Source: Mesorhizobium sp. ZC-5
Lineage (GTDB): Bacteria > Pseudomonadota > Alphaproteobacteria > Rhizobiales > Rhizobiaceae
Direction: 5' to 3'
Assembly: GCF_025753855.1 (NCBI RefSeq)
Contig: NZ_JAOWPT010000001.1
Location: 275,001-339,000 of the forward strand
DNA length: 64,000 nucleotides
The first letter of the stretch is position 1; the number at the start of each line of letters is the position of its first letter. Below the pieces are notes generated by a model. The model made no database searches, was not told where the DNA came from, and saw nothing but the letters and a program-made list of their open reading frames with translations. Shown here in pieces: positions 39,861 to 48,977 of this stretch. A program made the position numbers and the translations under genes.

Positions 39861-41270
39861 GTGCGCTTTTCCGCGGCCACGACAGCCGAGCGCTTTCTGC
39901 CGGAAGGCATTGCCTTGCGTGCCAGGCCGCTGCTCGTGCGCGTGGACGCGTTGCTGTTCACCACCGACGATCGCGGCGTGGCGGGACGCATGTCGGTGAT
40001 CGCCTTCGCGATCCGCATCTTCAACGCCGTCATTGCCTTCGTCAGCCAGGTCATGCTGGCGCGTTGGATGGGCAGTTTCGAATACGGCATCTTCGTCCTC
40101 GTCTGGGTGACGATGATCATTGTCGGCAATCTCTCCTGCCTCGGCTTCCACACCACCGTCATCCGGTTCATTCCGGAATATTTCGAGCGCGGAAAACTCG
40201 CCGAACTGCGCGGCCTCCTGATCACCAGCCGGCTCTTCGTACTGTTCGCCTCTACCGCGATCGCCGCGATCGGAACGCTGGGATTGTGGCTGTTTTCGCC
40301 GCTGGTCGAGAGCTATTACGTCATTCCCTTCTATCTCGGCATCATCTGCCTGCCGATGATGGCGCTTTCGGACGTCCTGCAAGGCATATCCCGCGCCAAT
40401 TCGTGGACTCTGTCAGCCCTCTCGCCCTCCTACATAACCAGACCGATCCTGATCCTGGTGTTCATGGGGGGAGCGTTGATTGCCGGCTATGAGCCTTGCG
40501 CCGAGAACGCCATCATCGCGGCGATCCTGGCGACCTATGTGACGACGATCGCCCAGCTGGTCGAGGTCACCACGCGCCTCGATCGCCGGCTGCCGGCGGG
40601 GCCACGCAAGATAAGGTTCCGCGAGTGGTTCGTGGTGTCGCTGCCGATCTTCCTTGTCGAGAGCTTCTTCTTCCTGCTCACCAATGCCGACGTGCTGATG
40701 GTCGGTGTCTTCATGCAGCCGGACGATGTCGCCGTCTATTTCGCCACCGTAAAGACCCTGGCCCTCGTGCATTTCGTCTATTTCGCCGTCAAGGCGGGCG
40801 TCGCCCAGCGCTATGCGCAGTTCACCCATTCCGATCCGGAAAAACTGGCTGCCTTTGCACGCGAGACGGTGTCGTGGACGTTCTGGCCGTCACTGCTGAT
40901 GGCGATGGTGGTGCTGGTGCTCGGTAAGCCGATGCTGATGCTGTTCGGCCCCGAATTCGACAGCGGCTATCCCCTGCTTTTCCTGCTGGTTGGCGGGGTG
41001 GTGGCGCGCGCGGCCGTCGGACCGGCTGAGAGCCTGCTCACCATGAGCGGCAACCAGAACATCTGCGCGGCAGTCTACGCGATGACCCTCGTGCTCAACA
41101 TCGGCCTCTCGGTGCTTCTCATCCCGGTGTTCGGCCTGTGGGGCGCGGCAATCGCAACCGCGCTTTCCATGATCTTCGAAGCGTCGGCCCTGTCGTTCAC
41201 GGTCTGGCGCAAGCTCGGCATCGTGATGGCCATCTTCTGGCCTACCGCGCCGGCAAAGGGAGCATTCTGA
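39861..41270 (+). CDS. polysaccharide flippase (Wzx/MOP superfamily)
   Basis: A 469-residue integral membrane protein with about 12-14 helices, matching lipopolysaccharide-biosynthesis flippases that move lipid-linked sugar units across the inner membrane. Typical regions are IRIFNAVIAFVSQVMLARWMGSFEYGIFVLVW near the N-terminus and YPLLFLLVGGVVARAAVGPAESLLTMSGNQN toward the C-terminus. The start is a GTG preceded by CGGAGAG. Its stop overlaps the start of the downstream acyltransferase gene by one base, so the two are coupled. Confidence 0.9.
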   Translation: MRFSAATTAERFLPEGIALRARPLLVRVDALLFTTDDRGVAGRMSVIAFAIRIFNAVIAFVSQVMLARWMGSFEYGIFVLVWVTMIIVGNLSCLGFHTTVIRFIPEYFERGKLAELRGLLITSRLFVLFASTAIAAIGTLGLWLFSPLVESYYVIPFYLGIICLPMMALSDVLQGISRANSWTLSALSPSYITRPILILVFMGGALIAGYEPCAENAIIAAILATYVTTIAQLVEVTTRLDRRLPAGPRKIRFREWFVVSLPIFLVESFFFLLTNADVLMVGVFMQPDDVAVYFATVKTLALVHFVYFAVKAGVAQRYAQFTHSDPEKLAAFARETVSWTFWPSLLMAMVVLVLGKPMLMLFGPEFDSGYPLLFLLVGGVVARAAVGPAESLLTMSGNQNICAAVYAMTLVLNIGLSVLLIPVFGLWGAAIATALSMIFEASALSFTVWRKLGIVMAIFWPTAPAKGAF

Positions 41271-42553
41271 TGGTAGCCGTCCCGTTGCTGGAGGAAATGA
41301 GCGGCAGCCCTTCGGCGCCGATGATCGCCGAACTGGCGGGCCTGAACGACGGCGTCGTCGACCGCGCGCACATCGAGGTGCTGGAGGGTAATCGGCCGCC
41401 CCGCAAGCTCGCCATCTATCCGGCATCCGCCGGTTTCGACCTGGTCGATGAACTCGATCATCTCTGCACGCGCTCGATCGAACCGAACGTCTTTTTCAAT
41501 CCCCGCTTCCTCGCTCCGGCGATGCCGCGCCTCGAGGACCGGGAGGTCCGCCTGGCCGTCATCCGCGATGGTGACGAATACCGCAACCGCCTGCGCCTGC
41601 TGGTCCCCTTTTCGGTCGAGCGGCCGACGATACCGCTCGGCGTTTCGATCATGCGCACCTGGTCGAGCCCGTTCGGGCCGCTCGGCACGCCGCTGGTCGA
41701 CCGTGACGATCCCGCCGGCGTCATCGAGGACTTCTTCGCCATCCTATCGCGCAAGCACCTGAAATTGCCGAAGGTCTTCGTGCTGCCGGAGATGCGGCTG
41801 GACGGTCCCGTCGCCAGCCTGCTGAGTTCGGTCGCCGAAAGCCGCGGCCTGACGCTGGTCACCACCAACCAGGCCGAGCGGCCGTTTCTCGAGAGCGACC
41901 TCGACGGCGCCGCTTATTTCAAGGCGGCACTCAGGCCGCATCATCTGCGCGAATTCCGTCGGCTGAAGCGGCGGCTCGCCGACATGGGCAATCTCGAACA
42001 CCATGTCGCCCGCGAGGAGGAGGAAGTCCGCCTTGGCGTCGAGGCTTTCCTGACCCTCGAGGCGGCCGGCTGGAAAGGCCGCGAGCGCACCGCGATGGCG
42101 ATCGACCGCTACCGTGCCGCCTTCGCCCGGGAAGCCGTGTTCCGCATGGCGGAACGCGACCTCTGCCGGGTGCATACGCTTACCCTCGACGGCAAGGTGA
42201 TCGCCTGCCTCATCGTGTTCATCGAGGCGGGCATCGCCTACACGTGGAAGACGGCTTACGACGAGGCCTTCGCCGCCTATTCGCCGGGCACGCTGCTAAT
42301 GATCGAGGTGAGCTATAATCATCTCGACGATCCCAACATCGTGGCAACCGATTCCTGCGCGGTGCCCGACCATCCGGTCCTCACCCGGCTATGGATGGAA
42401 CGCAAGCCGATCGGCACCATCGTCGTCGGCCTCACGCCCGAGGCCGACCGCGCGACGCGGCAGGCCGCTTCGCAACTGCATCTCTACAACGAGACGCGCA
42501 ACATGGCGCGCCTGCTGCGCAACCGGGTGAAGGACCTGCTGAAGCGGCGGTAA
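41270..42553 (+). CDS. GNAT/BioF2-like acyltransferase coupled to the flippase
   Basis: A 427-residue protein. The C-terminal half contains LREFRRLKRRLADMGNLEHHV, EAFLTLEAAGWKGRERTAM, HTLTLDGKVIACLIVFIEAGIAYTWKTAYDEAFAAYSPGTLLMIEV, which matches the GNAT_6/BioF2-like (FemAB-related) domain found in exopolysaccharide loci. Such proteins attach acyl or aminoacyl groups to sugars or peptides; the donor is not known here. The 1-bp overlap with the flippase suggests it modifies the unit that the flippase moves. It converges with an acyl-CoA synthetase gene one base away. Confidence 0.85.
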   Translation: MVAVPLLEEMSGSPSAPMIAELAGLNDGVVDRAHIEVLEGNRPPRKLAIYPASAGFDLVDELDHLCTRSIEPNVFFNPRFLAPAMPRLEDREVRLAVIRDGDEYRNRLRLLVPFSVERPTIPLGVSIMRTWSSPFGPLGTPLVDRDDPAGVIEDFFAILSRKHLKLPKVFVLPEMRLDGPVASLLSSVAESRGLTLVTTNQAERPFLESDLDGAAYFKAALRPHHLREFRRLKRRLADMGNLEHHVAREEEEVRLGVEAFLTLEAAGWKGRERTAMAIDRYRAAFAREAVFRMAERDLCRVHTLTLDGKVIACLIVFIEAGIAYTWKTAYDEAFAAYSPGTLLMIEVSYNHLDDPNIVATDSCAVPDHPVLTRLWMERKPIGTIVVGLTPEADRATRQAASQLHLYNETRNMARLLRNRVKDLLKRR

Positions 42554-42554
42554 G

Positions 42555-44189
42555 CTACCGCCCCGCTTCCTGCTTGGCCCTGTCGCGGAAAATCCGCCGG
42601 ATCACCTTGCCGCTTGTCGTCAGCGGCATCGATTCGACGAACTCGACCTCGCGCGGATATTCGTGCGCCGAAAGCCGCTCGCGCACCCATAGCTTTATCT
42701 CCTCGGCCAGCGCCACGCTGGCAGCCGCGCTGTCCTTCAGCACGACATAAGCCTTGACGATCTCGGTGCGAACCGCATCCGGCTTGCCGACAGCGGCGGC
42801 GAGCGCCACCGCCGGATGGGCGGCCAGGCAATCCTCGACTTCGCTCGGGCCGATGCGGAAACCCGCGGAGGTGATGACATCGTCGTCGCGGCCGAAGAAA
42901 TGCACGTAGCCGTCAGCATCTTCGATGCCCTGGTCGCCGGTGGTCATCCAGTCGCCGATGAACTTCTTCGCGGTGGCTTCGGGGTTCTGCCAGTATTCGA
43001 GGAACATCACCGGGTCCGGCCGCGCAATGGCGATCTGGCCGGCGGCGCCGGCCTTCACGCGCCGGCCCCCGTCGTCGATCACCGCCACACGGTGGCCGGG
43101 GACCGGCAGGCCGATGGCGCCGGCGCGGCTGACGCCGAGTGCTGCACAGGACGACAGCACCAGATTGCACTCGGTCTGGCCGTAGAATTCGTTGATGGTG
43201 AGGCCAAGCTCCTCGCGGCCCCATTCGAAGGTCTCGCGGCCGAGCGATTCGCCGCCGGAGCCGATAGTCCTCAGATCGAGTCGGAACCGTTTCGATATAT
43301 CCGGCACCGTTTTCAGCATGCGCAGCGCCGTCGGCGGGATGAATGTGTTGCGCACCTTCATCTTCTCGGCCAGCAACAGCGCCGCCTCCGGATCGAACTT
43401 TTCGAAGCGACCCGACACCACGGGCACACCGAGATAGAGGCCGGGCAGCAGGACGTTGAGCAAGCCGCCGGCCCAGGCCCAATCGGCCGGCGTCCACAAG
43501 AGATCGCCCGGCTGCGGCAGGAATTCATGCGGCATCTGCACACCCGGCAGATGGCCGAGCAATACCCGGTGCCCGTGCAGCGCGCCCTTCGGTGGCCCGG
43601 TCGTACCCGAGGTGAAGATCATCATCGCCGGATCGTCTGGGCCGGTATCCTCGGCAACGAAATGCGGCGCATTGTCGGCGACGAGTTGGTGAAAATCCCG
43701 TGCGCCGCCATCGGCTCCGTCGATCAGGACGATCTGTTCCAACGATGTCAGCCGGCCGCTGATCTTCTTCAGCTTGGCATGGCCGGCGGCATTGGTGACG
43801 ATCGCCGCGGCACCCGCCGTCTGCATGCGGTATTCGATCGCCTCAACACCGAACAGCAGCGCCAGCGGCACCGCGATGGCGCCGAGCTTGTAGATCGCGA
43901 CATGGGCGACGACCGTCTCGAAGCATTGCGGCAGCAAAAGCGCGACGCGGTCGCCGCGTTTCAGGCCGCCGGCGCGCAGGCCGTTGGCAAGCGCATTCGA
44001 CCGTGCCGCGAGTTCGCCGTAGGTGAGACGGCCGGCCTCCCCTACGACGCGGTATTCGAGCAGCGCGGTGCGGTCCGGCGCCGTTGCCGCCCAGCGATCG
44101 GCAACCGCCGTGCCGATGTTGAAGCGCGCCGGGATGTTCCAGCGGAAGTCGCGATAGAGATCGCGGTAGCTGTCGCGTCTTTCGAGCAT
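42555..44189 (-). CDS. acyl-CoA synthetase (AMP-forming)
   Basis: The 544-residue enzyme activates a carboxylic acid to its CoA ester through an acyl-adenylate. The P-loop-like AMP motif MIFTSGTTGPPKGALH is near residue 185, followed by EFYGQTECN, the adenosine-binding YVHFFGRDDDVITSAGFRIGPSEVE and the catalytic-lysine motif PLTTSGKVIRR near the C-terminus. Among relatives it resembles medium-chain or acetyl/propionyl-type ligases of rhizobia. The ATG at 44189 begins the family's typical start; the longer frame adds 23 unsupported residues. It is convergent with the acyltransferase gene. Confidence 0.92.
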   Translation of the reverse strand: MLERRDSYRDLYRDFRWNIPARFNIGTAVADRWAATAPDRTALLEYRVVGEAGRLTYGELAARSNALANGLRAGGLKRGDRVALLLPQCFETVVAHVAIYKLGAIAVPLALLFGVEAIEYRMQTAGAAAIVTNAAGHAKLKKISGRLTSLEQIVLIDGADGGARDFHQLVADNAPHFVAEDTGPDDPAMMIFTSGTTGPPKGALHGHRVLLGHLPGVQMPHEFLPQPGDLLWTPADWAWAGGLLNVLLPGLYLGVPVVSGRFEKFDPEAALLLAEKMKVRNTFIPPTALRMLKTVPDISKRFRLDLRTIGSGGESLGRETFEWGREELGLTINEFYGQTECNLVLSSCAALGVSRAGAIGLPVPGHRVAVIDDGGRRVKAGAAGQIAIARPDPVMFLEYWQNPEATAKKFIGDWMTTGDQGIEDADGYVHFFGRDDDVITSAGFRIGPSEVEDCLAAHPAVALAAAVGKPDAVRTEIVKAYVVLKDSAAASVALAEEIKLWVRERLSAHEYPREVEFVESMPLTTSGKVIRRIFRDRAKQEAGR

Positions 44190-44382
44190 GGGCAAATGCT
44201 GCGCTCCTCGGGCGCGAGAAGCGCCGGATCGGAATGGCGGAATACCTATGGGCGGCACCGCATGATCGTCAACTCCGGGTGACTATGCCACATCGACGAT
44301 ATGCTTGTTGTTGCCAGAAATCGCTATGACCCGATAACCTCGCCGGATACTGGCGCCATGCCACCGTGGAAAGGTTGGACCG

Positions 44383-44634
44383 ATGGTTGATCTGGGCGAC
44401 GTGCTCGATCCTATTCGCAAGCAGGTGATCGATATCAAGGATGCGCTCGCTCACGCGCGCTACCGCTATGATGGATTGGACCTCATCCTGACTGGCGTGG
44501 CCGAGGCCAAGGTTCGTGGCGCCAGTCAGGAGATTTTCATGGTCGCCGGCGAAAAAATGGACGCCATCGACAACATGATCGATGAGCTTTACCGCCGGCT
44601 GTCGGCTCTCGACCGGGAACTCGAAAATCTCTGA
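44383..44634 (+). CDS. small protein of unknown function
   Basis: An 83-residue, mostly helical and acidic protein with no cysteine, signal peptide or membrane segment. It contains QVIDIKDALAHARYRYDGLDLILTGVAEAK and EKMDAIDNMIDELYRRLSALDRELENL, the latter with heptad-like spacing compatible with a short coiled coil. AAAGG precedes the start. I do not recognise the family. It stands alone, divergent from the acyl-CoA synthetase gene and convergent with the VOC gene. Confidence 0.6.
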   Translation: MVDLGDVLDPIRKQVIDIKDALAHARYRYDGLDLILTGVAEAKVRGASQEIFMVAGEKMDAIDNMIDELYRRLSALDRELENL

Positions 44635-44668
44635 CCGGCGGTGAATGGATCACAGAAGCGAAATGAGA

Positions 44669-45061
44669 CTATCTGCGTTTTTGCTGGCGCAGCGAAACCC
44701 GGTTGCCATCCGGATCGATGGCGGTTGCCCGCAGACCAAACGGATATTCTTCCGGCTCGGGCTCGGCAAGCGCAACACCGCGCGCTTTGAGTTCGGCGAA
44801 GTCCTTGCGGAGATCCTCCGACTCGATAAACAAAACGCCAGGCACCGAAATATCCGGGGCGCCTGGGGCCGCTTTCCCCTTGCCCGCGCTACCCGGCCAA
44901 AGCAGGACATCGAAATCCTGACCTTTGAAACCAATCGTCAGGAAGCGGCCCTCTGCCCACGCATTGTCGTCCCGTTTCTCGAAACCGAGGGCTGTGTAGA
45001 ATTCGAGCGCTTTGTCTTGATCCGAGACGAACAGCGTCGCGAACATGATTTTGCTGAACAT
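44669..45061 (-). CDS. VOC family protein (glyoxalase/bleomycin-resistance fold)
   Basis: A 130-residue protein with the paired beta-alpha-beta-beta-beta fold of the vicinal oxygen chelate family: MFATLFVSDQDKALEFYTALGFEKRDD at the N-terminus, PGVLFIESEDLRKDFAELKARGV in the middle and PFGLRATAIDPDGNRVSLRQ at the end. The family includes glyoxalases, dioxygenases and drug-binding proteins; metal-ligand positions look incomplete, so no activity is assigned. ATG 45061 follows GAGGAACG. The tRNA-Leu gene is about 200 bp upstream. Confidence 0.87.
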   Translation of the reverse strand: MFSKIMFATLFVSDQDKALEFYTALGFEKRDDNAWAEGRFLTIGFKGQDFDVLLWPGSAGKGKAAPGAPDISVPGVLFIESEDLRKDFAELKARGVALAEPEPEEYPFGLRATAIDPDGNRVSLRQQKRR

Positions 45062-45257
45062 TTTGCGTTCCTCTATCTTGATTGATGTCGAGAAGGACGC
45101 TGTGTTGACGATCCGGCAGCCCCGGATGTGACACCAGACTACAATTCTCAAACTTATCTCGGGATTGGGCAGGCGGTGGGCATTTCCCGGCGCCGGGCTG
45201 CGCCGGCCGACGAAGAGCGTCGGAAGCACCCGCTGAGTTTCACATGGGTGAAAGTGA

Positions 45258-45342
45258 TGGTGCCCCCTGCCGGAATCGAACCAGCACTCCTTTCGGAACC
45301 TGATTTTGAGTCAGGCGCGTCTACCAATTCCGCCAAGGGGGC
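45258..45342 (-). tRNA. tRNA-Leu (CAA anticodon)
   Basis: On the minus strand the 85-base gene forms a complete cloverleaf: 7-bp acceptor stem GCCCCCT/AGGGGGC, D-arm around GGAATTGGTAGACGCG, anticodon stem CCTGA/TCAGG with loop CTCAAAA giving anticodon CAA, a long variable arm characteristic of class II tRNAs, and the T-arm GGTTCGATTCC. The CCA end is encoded. It reads the UUG leucine codon. It lies alone between the VOC gene and the YqaA-like gene; no integrase or duplicated 3' end was seen nearby. Confidence 0.97.
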
Positions 45343-45549
45343 CCTTGCCTGGAAGGCTGAACGGCTGCGGACTATACGGTCAGAGGGCAACTCGTCAACT
45401 GGGGAGTGATGTATTCGCCGATGAAGCACGGACTGACAATGGACTGCCACCGCCACCCGGCTTCAGCCGGCGACAATTGGTGGCATGCGCCGGCCATTGT
45501 GCGGCGCGGCGATCCTCTTTAGACAGGCTTCGCGCAAACGGGGATGCCG

Positions 45550-46137
45550 ATGCTTCGCAGATTGTACGACTGGACGCTGTCGCTGGCGGCGCGTAAGTCC
45601 GCCGAATGGTGGCTTGCCTTCATCGCTTTCATCGAAAGCTCGGTCTTCCTGGTTCCCGCCGACGTGCTTTACCTGCCGATGGCGCTGTCGCGCCCGGATC
45701 GCGCCTACAGATATGCCTTCATTGCCACTGCCGCCTCGGTTCTCGGCGGCATCGCCGGCTGGTTCCTCGGCCACTACGCCTACGAGGCCATAGCCAAGCC
45801 GGTGCTGGAATTCTACGGCAAATACGATGAGTTCGAGGCGCTCCGCACGTCCAGCGGCACCGGCTTCATCCTGCTGATGCTGGTGACCTCGGGGCTTGCC
45901 CACCTGCCGCCGATCAAGGTGGTGACCATCCTCTCCGGGGTCATCGGCGTCGACATCTGGGTGTTCATCATCTCGGCGATCCTCGCCCGCGGCGCCCGCT
46001 TCTATTTCCTCGCCTGGCTGCTGAAGACCTACGGCGAACCGATCCGCGAATTCATCGAGAAGCGCCTTGGTCTCATTGCGGGCCTGGGCGCCGCCGCCCT
46101 CATTTTGCTTTATCTGCTGGTCAGATATCTGCACTGA
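45550..46137 (+). CDS. YqaA family membrane protein (DedA-related)
   Basis: A 195-residue inner-membrane protein with four to five helices: WWLAFIAFIESSVFLVPADVLYLPMAL, then YAFIATAASVLGGIAGWFLGHYAY, GFILLMLVTSGLAHLPPIKVVTILSGVIGVDIWVF, and a C-terminal AGLGAAALILLYLLVRYL. ESS.FLVPADV and the glycine-rich GGIAGWFLG loop are the DedA/VTT-like signature, a group linked to lipid scrambling. The start at 45550 has GGGGA upstream; an ATG two codons earlier (45544) is also possible. dsbB follows 31 bp later in the same direction. Confidence 0.88.
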   Translation: MLRRLYDWTLSLAARKSAEWWLAFIAFIESSVFLVPADVLYLPMALSRPDRAYRYAFIATAASVLGGIAGWFLGHYAYEAIAKPVLEFYGKYDEFEALRTSSGTGFILLMLVTSGLAHLPPIKVVTILSGVIGVDIWVFIISAILARGARFYFLAWLLKTYGEPIREFIEKRLGLIAGLGAAALILLYLLVRYLH

Positions 46138-46168
46138 CACCGGCAAATCGACGAACGAAAGAACCAGC

Positions 46169-46681
46169 ATGACCGCCGTGACCGCGCCTTCGGGCCGCCA
46201 GCAGACCCTGACCGCCGTTTTTCTTCTGGTCGCCATGGCCCTGACGGTCGGCACCGCGCTCGGCTTCGAACACATCGGCGGCTACATGCCGTGCAAGCTC
46301 TGCCTCGAGCAGCGCATGCCCTACTACATCGGCGTGCCGCTGATGGCGCTGGCCGTGCTATCGTCGACATTGCACTGGCCGCCGATCGTGACGCGCGGCC
46401 TGCTCATTGTCGGCGGCCTGCTGATGGCCTATGGGCTCTATCTCGGCGTCTATCATGCCGGCGTCGAATGGGCGTGGTGGCAAGGGCCGACCGATTGCGC
46501 AGTGGTCGCGCCCGCCGACACCGGCGGTGCCGGCGTGCTCGACGCCATCAACACGGTAATACCGCCATCCTGCAACAAGGCGGCGCTGCGCGTCCTCGGC
46601 CTGTCTTTCGCCGGCTGGAACGTGATCGCCAGCCTCGTACTTGCCGCGGTGGCGTTTCGTGGCGCTTTGGCCAGAGCCTGA
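46169..46681 (+). CDS. dsbB: disulfide bond formation protein B
   Basis: The 170-residue inner-membrane protein has four helices and transfers electrons from DsbA to quinone. The first redox pair is C42-KL-C45 and the second is C110/C135, both placed in periplasmic loops as in DsbB. GYMPCKLCLEQRMPYY matches alphaproteobacterial DsbB. The ATG at 46169 fits the family; a longer frame upstream overlaps the YqaA gene. It converges with the HNH nuclease gene, with only three bases between. Confidence 0.92.
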   Translation: MTAVTAPSGRQQTLTAVFLLVAMALTVGTALGFEHIGGYMPCKLCLEQRMPYYIGVPLMALAVLSSTLHWPPIVTRGLLIVGGLLMAYGLYLGVYHAGVEWAWWQGPTDCAVVAPADTGGAGVLDAINTVIPPSCNKAALRVLGLSFAGWNVIASLVLAAVAFRGALARA

Positions 46682-46684
46682 AGC

Positions 46685-47242
46685 TCAAGGCTCCAGTTCG
46701 ACGTCCCAGTAGAGATAATCCATCCAGCTTTCGTGCAGGTAGTTCGGCGGGAAGCGCTTGCCGTTGTTGTGCAGGTCGTGGACGGTCGGCTGGAAAGGCC
46801 GCTGGATCGGCCACATCTTGGCCTGCGCCGGCAAAAGCCCGCCCTTGCGCAGATTGCAGGGTGAGCAGGCGGCCACCACGTTCTCCCAGGTCGTCGCCCC
46901 GCCGCAATGGCGCGGGATGACATGGTCGAAGGTGAGGTCCTCCGGGGTGCCGCAATACTGGCACTGGAAACGGTCGCGCAGGAACACGTTGAAGCGCGTA
47001 AACGCCGGGTTGCGCGACGGCTTGACGTAGGTCTTGAGGCTGACGACGCTCGGCAGCTTCATCGAGAAGGTCGGCGAGGAAACCGAATGCTCGTATTCGG
47101 CAACGATATGCACCCGGTCGAGGAACACCGCCTTGATGGCGTCCTGCCACGACCAGAGCGACAGTGGGTAATAGCTGAGCGGGCGGTAGTCCGCGTTCAG
47201 CACCAGCGCTGGAAGCCCATCCGGCGACACTGCGATCGTCAC
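46685..47242 (-). CDS. HNH endonuclease
   Basis: A 185-residue protein with an HNH (beta-beta-alpha metal) nuclease domain. Zinc cysteines C94/C97 and C126/C129 flank the catalytic FDHVIPRHCGG (D106-H107) and N121, so all essential residues are present. The front part (LVLNADYRPLSYYPLSLWSWQDAIKAV) is shared by chromosomal HNH proteins widespread in bacteria, which are not toxins or homing nucleases as far as known. It lies alone between dsbB and the glycosylase gene. Confidence 0.92.
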   Translation of the reverse strand: MTIAVSPDGLPALVLNADYRPLSYYPLSLWSWQDAIKAVFLDRVHIVAEYEHSVSSPTFSMKLPSVVSLKTYVKPSRNPAFTRFNVFLRDRFQCQYCGTPEDLTFDHVIPRHCGGATTWENVVAACSPCNLRKGGLLPAQAKMWPIQRPFQPTVHDLHNNGKRFPPNYLHESWMDYLYWDVELEP

Positions 47243-47371
47243 TTATGGCACCTCCTTGGCTCTCGAACCGATCGGCGCGGATAGTGTAAGCCCGAGGTGA
47301 CAGGAATGTGAAGCCGCTACGGTGTTACACCAGCCGGCAAAACATACTGTTTTTTCGGCTTTTTTACGGTT

Positions 47372-48013
47372 TCAGGTTGCCGGAGCCGCTTCCCGGCCCT
47401 TCCATTCGCGGTAATAGGCCCAAAAAAGCCGCGATGCGACCCCGCGCCAGGGGGTCCATGATTCGGCCAGCGCAATCAGCGCCTTTTCGCCGGGACGTGA
47501 TTCGAGGCCGAATGCGTGGCCGACGGCGGCCTGCAAAGCGACGTCGCGCGCAGGGAAAACATCCGGGTGTCCGGCGGAGAAAAGCAGGTAGCATTCCGCC
47601 GTCCACGGACCAATGCCGGATATGGCGGTCATCCGGCCAACCGCGTCGCCGGCCTCCAGACCGCAGAGGTGGTGCAGGTCGAGGCCGTCGGCGACCGCCG
47701 CCGCGATCGCCAGCAGCGTCTTCTGCTTCGGCCGCGACAGGCCGGCTTCGCGAAACACCGCCTCGCCGGCGGAAAGCAGGCCGTCCGGCGTCAGCGGATC
47801 GACCAGCCTTGTCAGGCGGCCGAAGATGGCGTCGGCGCTGGCCCGGCTGACTTGCTGCGAGACGATGATCGAGGCCAGGCTTTCGAAGCCGGGCTCGGTG
47901 AGGCGCAAAGGCACCTCGCCCGCCGCGGCGCGCACGTCCACGAGCCGCGGATCGATGACACAGAGTTCGTCGAGGCCGTCGGAAATGTCGTCAATCGAGC
48001 GGATACGGCGCAT
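47372..48013 (-). CDS. DNA-3-methyladenine glycosylase II family protein
   Basis: A 213-residue base-excision enzyme of the HhH-GPD superfamily (AlkA type), which removes alkylated bases from DNA. SLASIIVSQQVSRASADAIFGRL is the typical entry, the helix-hairpin-helix is AISGIGPWTAECYLL, and the catalytic aspartate is D157 in VFPARDVALQ. It lacks an N-terminal AlkA domain and an iron-sulfur cluster, as in the short AlkA/YfjP forms. It diverges from gluQRS, with about 75 bp between. Confidence 0.93.
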   Translation of the reverse strand: MRRIRSIDDISDGLDELCVIDPRLVDVRAAAGEVPLRLTEPGFESLASIIVSQQVSRASADAIFGRLTRLVDPLTPDGLLSAGEAVFREAGLSRPKQKTLLAIAAAVADGLDLHHLCGLEAGDAVGRMTAISGIGPWTAECYLLFSAGHPDVFPARDVALQAAVGHAFGLESRPGEKALIALAESWTPWRGVASRLFWAYYREWKGREAAPAT

Positions 48014-48089
48014 GCGGAGCCTTGTTCATGAAGAGACGGCAAAGTAGCAATCTGGAAAAGCCGCGCACAACCCGATCGGCCACCGAAAG

Positions 48090-48971
48090 ATGAGCCTCCT
48101 GACATTCCGCTTCGCCCCCAGCCCGAACGGCGAATTGCATCTCGGCCATGCCTATTCGGCGCTGCTCAACCAGAAGCTGGCAAAGGAAACCGGCGGGCGC
48201 ATGCTGCTGCGCATCGAGGACATCGACCTCACGCGCTGCACGCCGGAGTTCGAGCAGGATATCTACCGCGACCTCGACTGGCTGGGCATCGAATGGGAAA
48301 AGCCGGTACGCCGGCAATCCGAACATTTCGCCGACTATGAAGCCGCCCTGCGGACACTTGTCGACGCGAAACTCGTCTACCCGGCATTCATGAGCCGCGG
48401 TGAAATCCGTGCGCATATCGCCGAAAGGGAAACCGCGGGCCGGCCATGGCCGCGCGACCCCGATGGCGCACCGCTCTACCCGGGACTGGACAAAGCCCTC
48501 TCCCGTAGGGAACGGCAACGTCGCATCGACGATAGCGAACCATTCGCCTGGCGGCTGGACGTCGAAAAGGCATTAGCCGCGCTGCCGACCAAGGAACTGT
48601 CATGGCAGGAGGCCGCCGACGAAACCCTGGATCGATTCGACACCGTTACGGCCGCCCCGCTGGCCTGGGGCGATGTCATACTGGCGCGCAAGGAGGTTCC
48701 GACCAGCTATCACCTGTCGGTGGTCGTCGACGACGCCTTGCAGGGCGTCAGCCATGTGGTGCGCGGCCGCGACCTCTATCTCGCGACCGCCATCCAGCGC
48801 CTGTTGCAGGAGCATCTAGGCCTGCCGGCGCCGCTTTATTTCCACCACGGGCTGATCGAGGGCCCGGACGGGCGAAAACTTTCCAAAAGCAACCGAGACA
48901 CCGGTATCCGCACCTTGTGGGAAAGCGGCGCCACGCCAGCCGACATCCGGCGCATGATCAGGCTCGACTGA
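48090..48971 (+). CDS. gluQRS: glutamyl-Q tRNA(Asp) synthetase
   Basis: The 293-residue protein is a truncated glutamyl-tRNA synthetase that puts glutamate on the queuosine base of tRNA-Asp. The HIGH-like motif is HLGHA (17-21) and the KMSKS-like motif is KLSKSN near residue 275. There is no anticodon-binding domain, in line with the family. The zinc-binding cysteine set of the E. coli enzyme is not seen in the insert (YPAFMSRGEIRAH), which is common in alphaproteobacterial members. It converges with the small membrane protein gene. Confidence 0.95.
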   Translation: MSLLTFRFAPSPNGELHLGHAYSALLNQKLAKETGGRMLLRIEDIDLTRCTPEFEQDIYRDLDWLGIEWEKPVRRQSEHFADYEAALRTLVDAKLVYPAFMSRGEIRAHIAERETAGRPWPRDPDGAPLYPGLDKALSRRERQRRIDDSEPFAWRLDVEKALAALPTKELSWQEAADETLDRFDTVTAAPLAWGDVILARKEVPTSYHLSVVVDDALQGVSHVVRGRDLYLATAIQRLLQEHLGLPAPLYFHHGLIEGPDGRKLSKSNRDTGIRTLWESGATPADIRRMIRLD

Positions 48972-48977
48972 CGGCCG

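Noticed and set aside
42816-44282. 488-codon plus-strand open frame
   Set aside because: It is antisense to the acyl-CoA synthetase gene.
45258-45342. tRNA-Leu as an integration site
   Set aside because: No integrase, no duplicated tRNA end and no foreign-looking block on either side.
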